From assembly GCF_007923355.1 (NCBI RefSeq), contig NZ_VOGO01000001.1:186001-250000 (forward strand): a DNA stretch of 64,000 nt, in the 5' to 3' direction. The notes under the pieces are model-generated. The model was not told the DNA's origin. It did not search any database and saw nothing but the letters and a program-made list of their open reading frames with translations. The stretch is from Falsiphaeobacter marinintestinus (lineage in GTDB: Bacteria > Pseudomonadota > Alphaproteobacteria > Rhodobacterales > Rhodobacteraceae). Shown in pieces: positions 17,958-27,166 of the stretch (positions within the stretch are counted from its first letter, which is position 1; each line of letters begins with the position of its first letter). The position numbers and the translations under genes were made by a program.

Positions 17958-19034
17958 ATGACACGAAATTTCAAGATTACCGGCCTTGTCGCCGCGATGA
18001 TGCTGACGACAGCATCCTTCGCGCAGGCAGAAACGCTGCGCTTGTTGACCTGGGGATCCTACGCTCCGGAAGAACTGGTTCAGAAGTTCGAAGCGATGTA
18101 CCCCGACATCAATGTCGAGGTGACGTTTTCCAACAACGAAGAAATGATTGCAAAGCTGCGCGCCACAGGTGGCGCCGGGTTTGATCTGGCTCAGCCCAGC
18201 CACGACCGCATTCACGCGGCCCAGCTGGAGTATGACATCTACAAGCCCATGGACCTGTCGATGATCGACACGTCTGTCATGGAAAGCTCGCACCTTGAGG
18301 GCGTGAAGGCGAACACCACCATTGATGGTGAAGTTTATGCCGTGCCGCACCAGTGGGGCACGTCGGGCCTGATGGCGAACAAGACGATGGCGCCCGACTT
18401 CAAAGGCTGGGGCGATCTTTGCGATCCGCAATATGCCGGAAAGACATCGATGCGCCTGAAGCGTACGATCCTTCTGGGCACTGCGTTCTCGATGGGCCAT
18501 GACCCGTTTGCGGCTTATGCTGATCTGGACGAATACCAGTCGATACTTGATGAGGTGGCGGAAAAGCTGATCGCCTGTAAGGCCAACATCAAAGCCTATT
18601 GGAAGGGCGGCGATGATCTGTCAGCGATGATGCTGTCTGGCGAAATCGTTGCGTCTGAAACATGGGATTCGACCGCGTACAAATTGTATGGTCAGAACAA
18701 AGACATCGTGTTCGTGCCGCCAGAAACCGGCGCATTGGCATGGATCGATACGTTTGCCCTGCCGCGCAAGGGCAAAGCGGACGATGCAGCATATAAGTGG
18801 ATCAACTTTGTGCTTCAGCCAGAAAATGTCACCATCATGTCCGGCAGCACCGGCGCGATTGCAGCTGTCAAGGGCGGGCTTGAACTGCTGCCCGAAGACA
18901 AGCGCAACGCTGTGACTGCGGCCTTTACTGCCGAGGATATCGCCAACCTCAAGTTCTTTGCCAACATCCCTCCGGGTGTGGAAGACATGGAAGGCAAGAC
19001 GCTGGAGCGCATCAAAGCGGCGACCGGCGGCTAA
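17958..19034 (+). CDS. ABC transporter substrate-binding protein, PotD/PotF type
   Basis: Periplasmic binding protein of 358 residues with a signal peptide ending near ASFAQA before ETLRLLTWGSY. The mature start LRLLTWGSYAPEELVQKFE and the ETWDSTAYKL and WIDTFALPRKG segments place it with spermidine/putrescine-type binding proteins. The ATG at 17958 has GGGAG upstream. It is first in an operon with ATPase and two permease genes. Polyamine-type proteins of this group also bind other small amines or amino compounds, so the ligand is open. Confidence 0.9.
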   Translation: MTRNFKITGLVAAMMLTTASFAQAETLRLLTWGSYAPEELVQKFEAMYPDINVEVTFSNNEEMIAKLRATGGAGFDLAQPSHDRIHAAQLEYDIYKPMDLSMIDTSVMESSHLEGVKANTTIDGEVYAVPHQWGTSGLMANKTMAPDFKGWGDLCDPQYAGKTSMRLKRTILLGTAFSMGHDPFAAYADLDEYQSILDEVAEKLIACKANIKAYWKGGDDLSAMMLSGEIVASETWDSTAYKLYGQNKDIVFVPPETGALAWIDTFALPRKGKADDAAYKWINFVLQPENVTIMSGSTGAIAAVKGGLELLPEDKRNAVTAAFTAEDIANLKFFANIPPGVEDMEGKTLERIKAATGG

Positions 19035-19047
19035 CCACCAATCTCAG

Positions 19048-19079
19048 GGGCGGCGCATTCGTCAGTGCGCCGCCCTTTT
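19048..19079 (+). terminator. Intergenic terminator/attenuator between the binding-protein gene and the ATPase gene
   Basis: A perfect 10-bp stem (GGGCGGCGCA at 19048-19057, TGCGCCGCCC at 19066-19075) with an 8-nt loop is followed by TTTT. Its place inside the operon suits partial termination that leaves more binding-protein mRNA than transporter mRNA. Confidence 0.85.
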
Positions 19080-19110
19080 CCTGTCCTGACGGCTCCTTTT
19101 GGAATTGCGA

Positions 19111-20220
19111 ATGACCAGCACCGACACACCTGATCTGGAATGCACAAATCTTTGCAAGGAATTCGGCAAGGTCCGTGCCGTTGACAACGTGTCATTCGAA
19201 ATTCCCAAGGGATCTTTCTTTTCCATCCTCGGCCCGTCCGGGTGCGGCAAGACCACGCTGATGCGGATGATTGCAGGGTTTGAAGACCCGACATCGGGCA
19301 ACATTGATATCAAGGGCAAATCGGTTCTGAACACGCCCCCCAACAAGCGCAACGTGAAGATGGTGTTTCAGCATCTCGCGCTTTTTCCGATGATGAACGT
19401 CTATGAAAACATCGCATACGGGCTGCGTTGCATCGGAATGGATAAGGCGCAGATCGACCAAAAGGTCCGGGACGTGCTGGACCGGATTGCGTTGCCAGAC
19501 GTTGGCAACCGTGAGATTCATCAGTTGTCGGGCGGGCAAAAGCAGAGGATCGCGATTGCGCGGTGCATGGTCCTAGACCCCGATGTGCTTTTGCTGGACG
19601 AACCGTTGGGCGCGCTTGACCTGAAACTTCGCGAAGCCATGAAGATTGAGTTGAAGCTGCTTCAGCATCAGTTCAACACGACCTTCATCTACATCACCCA
19701 TGATCAGTCCGAAGCGCTGGTGATGTCAGATCATGTGGCGATCATGAACGAAGGTCGTTTTGAACAGATCGGCAAACCAGAAGAGCTTTACCATGCGCCA
19801 AGGACCGCATTCGTCGCCGGGTTCGTCGGAGATTCAAACCGGTGGAGCGGCAAGGTCACCGGGTTGCAGGACGGGGTGGCAAAGGTAACGACAGATGCCG
19901 GGCTGACGATGCTGTGCCAAAAGCAAGACGGACGCGATGTGCGCGAAGGTCAAAGTGTAACTATCTATGTCCGGCCCGAGTTTATCACGGCGAGCCGATC
20001 CAAGGGTCAGGATACGCAGACCAGTGATCTGAACGCGATCCATGGCAAGGTTGACTCGGTCCTGTTTAACGGGGCCAACAGCCGCGTTCTGGTGCGCGGC
20101 CCTTCCGGAGAACTGATCGAGGCAGATGTTGTTGTCACCGGGTCGACAGATGATCTTCATGCCGGTGATGAGGTGAGGCTGAACTGGTCTGACCAGCAAA
20201 CCATGTGTTTTGCCACATGA
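19111..20220 (+). CDS. ABC transporter ATP-binding protein, PotA type
   Basis: Cytoplasmic ATPase (369 aa) that powers the importer. It shows Walker A GPSGCGKTT, Q-loop VFQHLALFP, signature LSGGQKQR, Walker B LLLDEPLGALD and switch His THD, followed by a C-terminal regulatory TOBE domain. The ATG at 19111 is chosen; a TTG at 19099 in frame is possible. It is followed 12 nt later by the first permease gene. Confidence 0.93.
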   Translation: MTSTDTPDLECTNLCKEFGKVRAVDNVSFEIPKGSFFSILGPSGCGKTTLMRMIAGFEDPTSGNIDIKGKSVLNTPPNKRNVKMVFQHLALFPMMNVYENIAYGLRCIGMDKAQIDQKVRDVLDRIALPDVGNREIHQLSGGQKQRIAIARCMVLDPDVLLLDEPLGALDLKLREAMKIELKLLQHQFNTTFIYITHDQSEALVMSDHVAIMNEGRFEQIGKPEELYHAPRTAFVAGFVGDSNRWSGKVTGLQDGVAKVTTDAGLTMLCQKQDGRDVREGQSVTIYVRPEFITASRSKGQDTQTSDLNAIHGKVDSVLFNGANSRVLVRGPSGELIEADVVVTGSTDDLHAGDEVRLNWSDQQTMCFAT

Positions 20221-20232
20221 CGGGTGGTGACG

Positions 20233-21099
20233 ATGCAATCTGACATCCGGCGGCTGTCCTTGATCCTGCTGTTTGCGCCTTTCGCGCTATGGATCTTTTT
20301 GCTGATCGTCCTGCCTCACATCGGTATGATCGCTTTGTCCCTGAGAGAGAAAGTCGCGCCGCGTGTCTATGAGTTCGGCTTTGGTAACTATATCGATTTC
20401 ATTCAGGAGCCGATCTATTGGAACACGCTGTTGCGCACCGGATCAATGTCCATTCTGGTGACGTTCCTTGCGCTGCTGATCGGGTTTCCGATTGCCTATT
20501 ACATCGCCAAGATTGCCGGGCAGCGGTCCAAGGGCGCATTGTTCCTGCTGTGCCTTATCCCATTGTGGGTCAGTGACCTGATCCGCGCCTTTGGCTGGAT
20601 CCTTTTGTTGCGGGAAACCGGCGTGGCGTCGACCTTTCTGCAATGGACAGGCGCCATCGATCAGCCGATCGAATTTCTATATAACGACATCACCGTGGTT
20701 GTTGGTCTGGTCTATACGGTCATCCTGTTCATGATTGTCCCGCTGGTGTCGACACTGGATGGCATGGACGATGCGATGGTCGAGGCAGGGTATAATCTGG
20801 GGGGCAGCGGATTCACCGTTCTGCGTCGCATCATCATCCCTTACGCTATGCCAGGTATCGTTTCGGGCTGCATCGTTGTCTTCATGCTGACAGCTGGCAG
20901 TTACCTGACGCCGATCCTGCTGGGCGGGAAGAACTCAAGCTGGTTCACAGAACAGATCTATGACCAGTTCATCACCCGCTTTAACTGGGAATCCGGGGCG
21001 GCGTTTGGTTTCCTGCTTCTCGCGTTCACATCCCTGGTTGTCTGGTTGGGGTTGCGGCTGACCGGTCAGACCTTGGCCAACACAGTGGCCAAAAGCTAG
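20233..21099 (+). CDS. ABC transporter permease, PotB type
   Basis: Inner-membrane permease of 288 residues with about six transmembrane helices and the conserved cytoplasmic EAGYNLGGSGFTVLRRI loop (EAA motif) that contacts the ATPase. GTG codons at 20224 and 20227 are alternative starts; the ATG at 20233 is preceded by GGTGGTGA. Confidence 0.92.
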   Translation: MQSDIRRLSLILLFAPFALWIFLLIVLPHIGMIALSLREKVAPRVYEFGFGNYIDFIQEPIYWNTLLRTGSMSILVTFLALLIGFPIAYYIAKIAGQRSKGALFLLCLIPLWVSDLIRAFGWILLLRETGVASTFLQWTGAIDQPIEFLYNDITVVVGLVYTVILFMIVPLVSTLDGMDDAMVEAGYNLGGSGFTVLRRIIIPYAMPGIVSGCIVVFMLTAGSYLTPILLGGKNSSWFTEQIYDQFITRFNWESGAAFGFLLLAFTSLVVWLGLRLTGQTLANTVAKS

Positions 21100-21111
21100 A
21101 AAGGGGGCGTC

Positions 21112-21972
21112 ATGGCAAAATCAGCATCGAACAAAGCCTTCCTTCTTGGATACCGCTTGTACATCGTTGCCTTTTTCATCTTTCTGGCTGCCCCGCTTGT
21201 CGCGGCTGCCACCTTTGCGTTCAACGACAGCCTGTTTCCATCCCTTCCATGGCAGGGCTTCACGCTTGACTGGTTCTTCAATGACACCGAACCGAAACTG
21301 GGGATGTTCCATGATCGTCGTCTGTTGCGCGGCCTCTATTACTCGGCAATCATCGGGGTGATGGTCTCGGGACTGTCGGTCTTTGTCGGCACCACGAACG
21401 CTTTCCTGTTCGTGCGCGGGAATTTCCCGGCCAAGAACTTCTTTTATATCATTATGATCCTGCCTCTGGTCATCCCCGGCGTGATCCTTGGTATTTCCAT
21501 TCTGGTGATGGCCAGCAACATTGCCAATGGGGTTGAAGACCGGTTCGATTATGAGCTTGAGTTCCTGCGACCCGGCATCTTGTTGGTCGTTTTGGGGCAG
21601 TTCTCATTTGTCACAACGATCACATCACTGGTGATCACCGCGCGGCTGAAAAAGTTCGACTATACGATGGAGGAAGCCGCGCTGAACCTTGGGGCCAGCC
21701 GAGCGCAGGTTCTACGGACTGTGACGTTGCCGTTTCTCAGGCCAGCGATGATTGCAGCGGGCATCGTAGCGTTTCTGGTCTCGTTCGAGAATTTCAATAC
21801 GACGCTGTTTCTTGTCGGGTCCGAGTCACCTTTGACGATCACGATGTATGACCGGATGGCCAAGGTCGGCTCGACCCCGGTGCTGAATGCCGTGTCGTTC
21901 TTCCTGATCGTCGGGTCCGGCTTGCTTGCCCTGATTAGCGTTATTGTTCAGCGCAACGCTCCGGCAGACTGA
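21112..21972 (+). CDS. ABC transporter permease, PotC type
   Basis: Second permease (286 aa) with six hydrophobic segments and the EAA loop EEAALNLGASRAQVLRTVTL. The ATG at 21112 follows AAAGGGGG. It lies 12 nt after the first permease gene and 10 nt before the GMC oxidoreductase gene, so transport and oxidation genes form one operon. Confidence 0.92.
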   Translation: MAKSASNKAFLLGYRLYIVAFFIFLAAPLVAAATFAFNDSLFPSLPWQGFTLDWFFNDTEPKLGMFHDRRLLRGLYYSAIIGVMVSGLSVFVGTTNAFLFVRGNFPAKNFFYIIMILPLVIPGVILGISILVMASNIANGVEDRFDYELEFLRPGILLVVLGQFSFVTTITSLVITARLKKFDYTMEEAALNLGASRAQVLRTVTLPFLRPAMIAAGIVAFLVSFENFNTTLFLVGSESPLTITMYDRMAKVGSTPVLNAVSFFLIVGSGLLALISVIVQRNAPAD

Positions 21973-21982
21973 CCGGGGCGAC

Positions 21983-23608
21983 ATGACCCAGTATGATTTC
22001 ATCATAGTTGGCGCAGGATCCGCGGGATGCGTGCTGGCAAACCGGTTAAGTGCGTCGGGAAAGTTCAAAGTGCTTTTGCTGGAAGCTGGCGGAAGCGATC
22101 TGAATTTCTGGATCTGGATGCCCATCGGCTATGGCAAGACGTTCTACAAACCCAGCGTCAACTGGATGTACGAAACCGAGCCCAATCCCGAACTGAACAA
22201 CCGTGTTTCATACTGGCCGCGCGGCAAAGTCATGGGGGGATCCAGTTCGATCAACGCCATGGTGTATGTGCGGGGGCAACCGCAGGATTTCGACCAATGG
22301 CGTGACATGGGAAATCCGGGGTGGGGATGGTCTGAAGTGCTTCCCTACTTCAAGAAATCCGAATGCAATGATCGGGGCGCTGATGATTTTCGCGGCGGAA
22401 GCGGCCCGGTTCACGTCGCCACGCTGGACAAGTTTCTGCATCCGCTGTGCCAGACCTTCATCACCGCTGGCGAGCAGGTTCAGATCCCCCATAACCCTGA
22501 CTTCAACGCAGGGTCGCAGGAAGGGATTGGCACCTATCAGAACACGGCCAAAGACGGCCTGCGCATGTCGACCGCGCGGGCCTATATTGGGCCAGCGTCT
22601 CGGCGCAAAAACCTGCGTGTCGAAAAGAACGCGCTGGCGACACGCATCCTGTTTGAAGATGGGCGCGCCGTGGGCGTCGCATATCGCCAGCGCGGCCAGG
22701 ACAAACAGGCCTTTGCGTCCTGCGAAGTGATCGTGTCGTCCGGTGCGATCAATTCACCGCACCTGTTGCAGCTTTCCGGTATCGGCCCGGCAGCCCTATT
22801 GAAATCCAAAGGGATCGACGTCGTTTGCGACAGTCCCGGTGTCGGACAAAACCTGCAAGATCATCTGGGCCTTGATTTTCTGTATCGATCCCGAGTGCCC
22901 ACGTTGAACGACCAATTGCATTCCTGGCGCGGGAAACTGTGGCAAGGGCTGCGCTATGTGCTGACGCGCGGCGGGCCATTATCTTTGGGCGTCAATCAGG
23001 GGGGCGGGTTTGTGCGATCCCGCCCCGGACTGTCCCGCCCCAACATGCAGCTTTTCTTTTCTCCGGTCAGTTACACCAAGGCGCCGCCCGGCAAACGCCC
23101 CCTGATGAATCCCGATCCGTTTTCAGGTTTCCTGCTTGGGATGCAGCCGATGCACCCGACAAGCCGCGGGCACCTGGCAATAAAGTCGGCAGACCCGTCG
23201 GTGCCACCAGAGATTCATCCCAACTACCTGTCGACCGATCTGGATAAACAGGAGATGATAGAAGGCTCAAAACTGCTTCGCAAACTGGCGGCTGCGCCCG
23301 CATTCGCAGATGTAATCGAAAGCGAAATTTCGCCCGGTATCGACGTGCAATCGGATGAAGCTTTTCTGGAGGATATCAGGCAACGTGTCGGCACAGTGTT
23401 TCACCCCATCGGCACATGCCACATGGGACCAGATGCCAGATCAGCCGTCGTAGATGCCGAGCTGCGTGTTCATGGGGTTGGCGGTTTGCGGGTTGTCGAT
23501 GCTTCGGTCTTTCCAACGCTGACGTCCGGAAACACAAATGCGCCGGCAATCATGGTTGGCGAAAAAGGGGCTGACATGATCTTGTCCAGCTACGCGACGG
23601 GGACCTGA
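21983..23608 (+). CDS. GMC-family FAD oxidoreductase (choline dehydrogenase-like)
   Basis: Flavoprotein of 541 residues that oxidises an alcohol group. It has the FAD dinucleotide fold IIVGAGSAGCVLANRL, the GMC signature RGKVMGGSSSINAMVYVRG (about residues 76-94), SGAINSPHLLQLSGIG, and the catalytic-histidine region GTCHMGPD near the C-terminus followed by GNTNAPAIMVGEKGAD. Its place behind an amine-type ABC transporter suggests oxidation of an imported alcohol, perhaps an amino alcohol. The start ATG follows GGGGCG. Confidence 0.92.
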   Translation: MTQYDFIIVGAGSAGCVLANRLSASGKFKVLLLEAGGSDLNFWIWMPIGYGKTFYKPSVNWMYETEPNPELNNRVSYWPRGKVMGGSSSINAMVYVRGQPQDFDQWRDMGNPGWGWSEVLPYFKKSECNDRGADDFRGGSGPVHVATLDKFLHPLCQTFITAGEQVQIPHNPDFNAGSQEGIGTYQNTAKDGLRMSTARAYIGPASRRKNLRVEKNALATRILFEDGRAVGVAYRQRGQDKQAFASCEVIVSSGAINSPHLLQLSGIGPAALLKSKGIDVVCDSPGVGQNLQDHLGLDFLYRSRVPTLNDQLHSWRGKLWQGLRYVLTRGGPLSLGVNQGGGFVRSRPGLSRPNMQLFFSPVSYTKAPPGKRPLMNPDPFSGFLLGMQPMHPTSRGHLAIKSADPSVPPEIHPNYLSTDLDKQEMIEGSKLLRKLAAAPAFADVIESEISPGIDVQSDEAFLEDIRQRVGTVFHPIGTCHMGPDARSAVVDAELRVHGVGGLRVVDASVFPTLTSGNTNAPAIMVGEKGADMILSSYATGT

Positions 23609-24900
23609 TGGATATGTTCACAACGGACTTCAAGGAAACCCCATACTGGTGGGACCATGCCCCGCCCGAGCCAAAAGCCGATACCACGCTGCCAAAGCAG
23701 GTAGATGTCGCGATTGTCGGATCAGGCTATACTGGCCTGCACGCCGCCATTCAGACTGCAAAAGCAGGGCGTTCCACGCTTGTCATCGAAGCTGAAGCCG
23801 CCGGGTACGGTGCCAGCACACGCAACGGCGGTCAGGTGTCCACCTCGATCAAAGCGTCCCTGCCTCAGTTGACCAAAAAGTACGGCCCCCAGTTGGCGGC
23901 CGAAATACTGGGCGAAGGTCAGGCCTCGTTGACGTTCATCAAGCAGTTCATAGACGACGAAAAAGTTGACTGCGATTTTCAGGTTGTCGGGCGTTTTCAC
24001 GGTGCGCATACACCAAAGCAGTATCAGCAGCTGGCCAATGGCCTTGGCGTCAATCGCGATGTCTTCTCGGATGACGCGTTTATCGTTCCTCGGTCAGATC
24101 AGCCCACGGAACTGGGAACAGAAGCGTACCATGGCGGTGTCGTCTTTCCGCATCACGCCAGCCTGCACCCTGCAAAATACCACAGAGGCTTGCTTGGAAT
24201 CGCGCGCAACAACGGCGCGCAAATCGTAACCCATTGTCGCGTTCTGGATCTGGACCGTGATATCAGCGGGTTTCGCCTGAAAACCCAAATGGGCGAGGTG
24301 CGCGCCAAGCGCGTAATCCTTGCGACCAACGGCTATACCGGCCCGCTCAGCCCTTGGCAGCAACGCCGCATCATCCCGATTGGATCCTACATCATAGCGA
24401 CCGAAGAACTGCCAAAAAGCGTGATGGACCGTCTGATGCCAACAGACCGCATTTTGTCTGACACCCGCAAGCTGGTGTATTATTATCGACCTTCGCCTGA
24501 TCGCAAACGCATCCTGTTTGGCGGGCGGGTCTCATTGCAGGAAACTGACCCGTCGCGAACCGGCCCCAAACTGCATGCTGAGCTGGCGCGGCTGTTTCCC
24601 GAACTCGCTCAGACCAAGATCAGTCACAGCTGGTCGGGGTTTGTCGGATATACGTTCGATACGCTCATGCATGCCGGTAACGACGACGGTCTGTATTATG
24701 CGATGGGATATTGCGGGTCTGGCGTAGGGATGGCGAGCTATCTGGGAATGCGCATAGGCCAACAGGCAGCGGACAATCCGGCGGGTCTGACGGCGTTCAA
24801 CAAGATCCCGTTTCCGACCCGGCCCCTTTATTTCGGAAATCCTTGGTTCCTGGCCCCATCTGTTCTTGCGTACCGCATCAGAGACCGGTTGGGAGTTTAG
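23608..24900 (+). CDS. DAO-family FAD oxidoreductase (gamma-glutamylputrescine oxidase-like)
   Basis: A 430-residue flavoprotein with the nucleotide-binding motif VAIVGSGYTGLHAAI (about residues 33-47), RNGGQVSTSI, GANGY-type VILATNGYTG and the C-terminal GYCGSGVGMASYLG segment. It resembles PuuB/OrdL oxidases that oxidise secondary or N-substituted amines. The start overlaps the GMC gene stop (TGATG), so the two are coupled and probably act in sequence on the same imported compound. Confidence 0.9.
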   Translation: MDMFTTDFKETPYWWDHAPPEPKADTTLPKQVDVAIVGSGYTGLHAAIQTAKAGRSTLVIEAEAAGYGASTRNGGQVSTSIKASLPQLTKKYGPQLAAEILGEGQASLTFIKQFIDDEKVDCDFQVVGRFHGAHTPKQYQQLANGLGVNRDVFSDDAFIVPRSDQPTELGTEAYHGGVVFPHHASLHPAKYHRGLLGIARNNGAQIVTHCRVLDLDRDISGFRLKTQMGEVRAKRVILATNGYTGPLSPWQQRRIIPIGSYIIATEELPKSVMDRLMPTDRILSDTRKLVYYYRPSPDRKRILFGGRVSLQETDPSRTGPKLHAELARLFPELAQTKISHSWSGFVGYTFDTLMHAGNDDGLYYAMGYCGSGVGMASYLGMRIGQQAADNPAGLTAFNKIPFPTRPLYFGNPWFLAPSVLAYRIRDRLGV

Positions 24901-24954
24901 CGCGTTTTTGGAGCGTGCTGGGCGGACCATCTGACCAGCCCAAAGGAGTATACC

Positions 24955-25014
24955 TTGTTCGATAGCAACGCATGTGTGATCAATGCGAAAGACGCATCAG
25001 CCGAGGTAGCATGA
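24955..25014 (+). CDS. Possible 19-codon small ORF upstream of the kinase gene
   Basis: A TTG at 24955 sits a few bases after AAAGGAG, a strong ribosome site not used by any other start. The frame encodes LFDSNACVINAKDASAEVA and ends in TGA overlapping the ATG of the kinase (ATGA). This is the pattern of a coupled leader peptide. There is no known family; it may be fortuitous or a decayed gene end. Confidence 0.3.
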   Translation: MFDSNACVINAKDASAEVA

Positions 25015-25661
25015 CCAACACACTGCATTCTCTCGACGACGTTGCGCAGGCCGTTCTGGCATCGCCCCGCACGGGACATCGACGTGTCGTGGCCTTGGCC
25101 GGGGCACCAGCCAGCGGCAAATCGACCCTTGCCAAAACGCTGGCCGGGATGTTGTGCGCAAAAGGATGCGCAACCCAGATCGTACCGATGGACGGTTTTC
25201 ATCTGGACAACCAGATCTTAAGCGACCGGGGACTCCTGAACCGCAAAGGCGCGCCGGAGACATTTGATGCATTGGGGCTGGTTCACCTTGTATCGCGGCT
25301 TCAATCAAAGGCCGAGGTTTTTTATCCCACGTTCGACCGTGCCCGCGACATCGCATTGGCCGCTGCCGGCGTTGTCGATGCCAAATGTGATACGGTCATC
25401 GTCGAGGGAAACTATCTTCTCTATGATGCGCCGGTGTGGCGTGACTTGATGGGCCACTGGGATCTGTCGGTTTATCTGGACGTTCCCGAAGATACCTTGC
25501 GAGAACGACTGATCGCCCGTTGGCTGACACATGGGCTGTCACGGGATCAGGCCGAATTGCGTGCCGCTGAAAACGACCTGCCTAATGCCCGGTCCATATC
25601 TCAGCGCCGATTGCCGGCTGACATTATCCTTCGATCCGAAAGAACACTCTCTGATCGCTGA
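25011..25661 (+). CDS. P-loop kinase of the PanK/uridine-kinase-like (FrcK) type
   Basis: A 216-residue small-molecule kinase with Walker A GAPASGKSTL (about residues 31-40), substrate motif MDGFHLDN and the following RKGAPETFD segment, and VEGNYLLYD. These features are shared by pantothenate kinase-like proteins annotated as nucleoside or fructose kinases. It is the last gene of the transporter-oxidoreductase run, so it may phosphorylate a product of that pathway. The ATG at 25011 follows GAGGT. Confidence 0.85.
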   Translation: MTNTLHSLDDVAQAVLASPRTGHRRVVALAGAPASGKSTLAKTLAGMLCAKGCATQIVPMDGFHLDNQILSDRGLLNRKGAPETFDALGLVHLVSRLQSKAEVFYPTFDRARDIALAAAGVVDAKCDTVIVEGNYLLYDAPVWRDLMGHWDLSVYLDVPEDTLRERLIARWLTHGLSRDQAELRAAENDLPNARSISQRRLPADIILRSERTLSDR

Positions 25662-25709
25662 AGTCCCGACGCTTTTTCACAAACCGACAATCGACGCCAC
25701 GAACCCCGA

Positions 25710-26819
25710 TCAGTCTGAATACAACGCCTTCATCACCAGCCCCATAAACTCGGACACGGCGTCTTTTTCTATCCATCGAACAACCGCCACAAGATCAAGT
25801 GCGGGATCGACCCAGATCAGATTGGTTCCGACGCCCAGCCCAAAGAAACTGGTCGCGGATGCACCGGGAAACATTGCGGCGTCAGTGTTCAGCCACCACA
25901 GATACCCATACTGATTGTTCATGCCACAAGGGTTCCGGCAGGCTTTAACCCAGTCTTCGGACAGGATGCGGTTTCCGTTCCAGGTGCCATTGTTCATCAT
26001 CAACTGCCCAACGCGCGCGTGATCCAGCGTGTTGATCCACAAACCGCCGCCCCAATGCGCACCACCCGACACCGATTGCATCCGCTTGCCGTCAACATCG
26101 ATCCACGAGTTATCATAGCCATGCCATTCCCAAGTGTCTGATGCGCCGATGGGGTCCATGATGCGGTGTTTCAAAACCTCGGGCAGCGGTTGCTTGAACA
26201 CCCGCAAAAGCGCCAGCGCCAACCGGTTCACCCGCACATCGTTGTATTCCCAATGGGAGCCCGGCGGACGCATGGTCCGCTGGACGCCTTTTTCGGCGCC
26301 GTTTCCATCGCCGATGACATTGCGGTTGTGATCAATCCAGTCCGGTTTGTCCCACAACGTCCCTTCCCATTCACTGGTCAATTGCAAAAGCTGGGCCCAG
26401 GTGATGTCTCGGTTCTGCTCGGACTCAAACCCGCCATCATCCACCAGAAGGCGGACTGGGTCATTGATGTCGGGGATCAGACCGTCGTCGACAGCGATCC
26501 CGGCGCATAACGCCAGATAGCTTTTGGATATGCTGAACGTCATATCGACCCGGTCGACATCGCCCCACGTTGTCACAATACGCCCGCCGCGCAGAATAAC
26601 ACCATTGGGTCCCTCACGGCTTTTGACAGGGCCAATCGTCTGGCCAATCGGCCAGGGTTCTTCGAAATGCCCTTCCCTTAACGCCGCGCCAATGTCGCGA
26701 TCCATTTTTGACTCGTTCGCTATTGCGAATTGAACCGCTCGCTCCAAGCTGAGTTGATCAAACCCAGCGTCTTCAGGCGAGGACACGGGCCAGCCGGCCT
26801 TGCCAATCTCGTTTGTCAT
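25710..26819 (-). CDS. Serine hydrolase of the class C beta-lactamase family
   Basis: A 369-residue protein of the beta-lactamase/esterase fold. The nucleophile lies in SISKSYLAL (SxxK), with the YxN-like WEYNDVR and a C-terminal GLGVGTNLIWVDP region in place of the KTG box. No signal peptide is seen, so it is more likely a cytoplasmic esterase or amidase than a resistance enzyme. The ATG at 26819 follows AAAGGA. It is convergent with the kinase gene, 48 bp apart. Confidence 0.85.
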   Translation of the reverse strand: MTNEIGKAGWPVSSPEDAGFDQLSLERAVQFAIANESKMDRDIGAALREGHFEEPWPIGQTIGPVKSREGPNGVILRGGRIVTTWGDVDRVDMTFSISKSYLALCAGIAVDDGLIPDINDPVRLLVDDGGFESEQNRDITWAQLLQLTSEWEGTLWDKPDWIDHNRNVIGDGNGAEKGVQRTMRPPGSHWEYNDVRVNRLALALLRVFKQPLPEVLKHRIMDPIGASDTWEWHGYDNSWIDVDGKRMQSVSGGAHWGGGLWINTLDHARVGQLMMNNGTWNGNRILSEDWVKACRNPCGMNNQYGYLWWLNTDAAMFPGASATSFFGLGVGTNLIWVDPALDLVAVVRWIEKDAVSEFMGLVMKALYSD

Positions 26820-27166
26820 ATCGCGGTCCTTTTGTTGCCCCATCGACGGAGGTTGCATGAAGCGCTGCACAGTCTTCAGACTAACGTCGTTTCGCCATGT
26901 CTTCGCAAACAATCTGCATGGCGGTGCCGGGCGCGTCCAGACTTGTCCGGACCAGACCCGTGACTTCGCAGCACATCAAAACTGACCTCACCACGGAAAC
27001 CTTTGACGTTACGACAGAGACTTTGATGATCGTTGCGTTTGGGGCAAGACCCCCTACCCTGTCTAAATGCATTGCCGAGGCACGGCCCCTGGAAATGCGT
27101 GACCACCGTTTGCACCGGCTTACAAAGCAATGCGAACGGATTTGCACAAACCGGCAGAGGTGAACC
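26820..27166. other. Divergent intergenic region, serine hydrolase / MDR oxidoreductase
   Basis: Overlapping short frames exist on both strands, but none has a clear ribosome site or recognisable family. The region should hold the divergent promoters; no terminator or long repeat was seen. Confidence 0.45.

Noticed and set aside
25710-26819. An antibiotic-resistance beta-lactamase
   Set aside because: The protein has the SxxK serine-hydrolase motif but no signal peptide and no clear KTG box, and it lies in a catabolic context.
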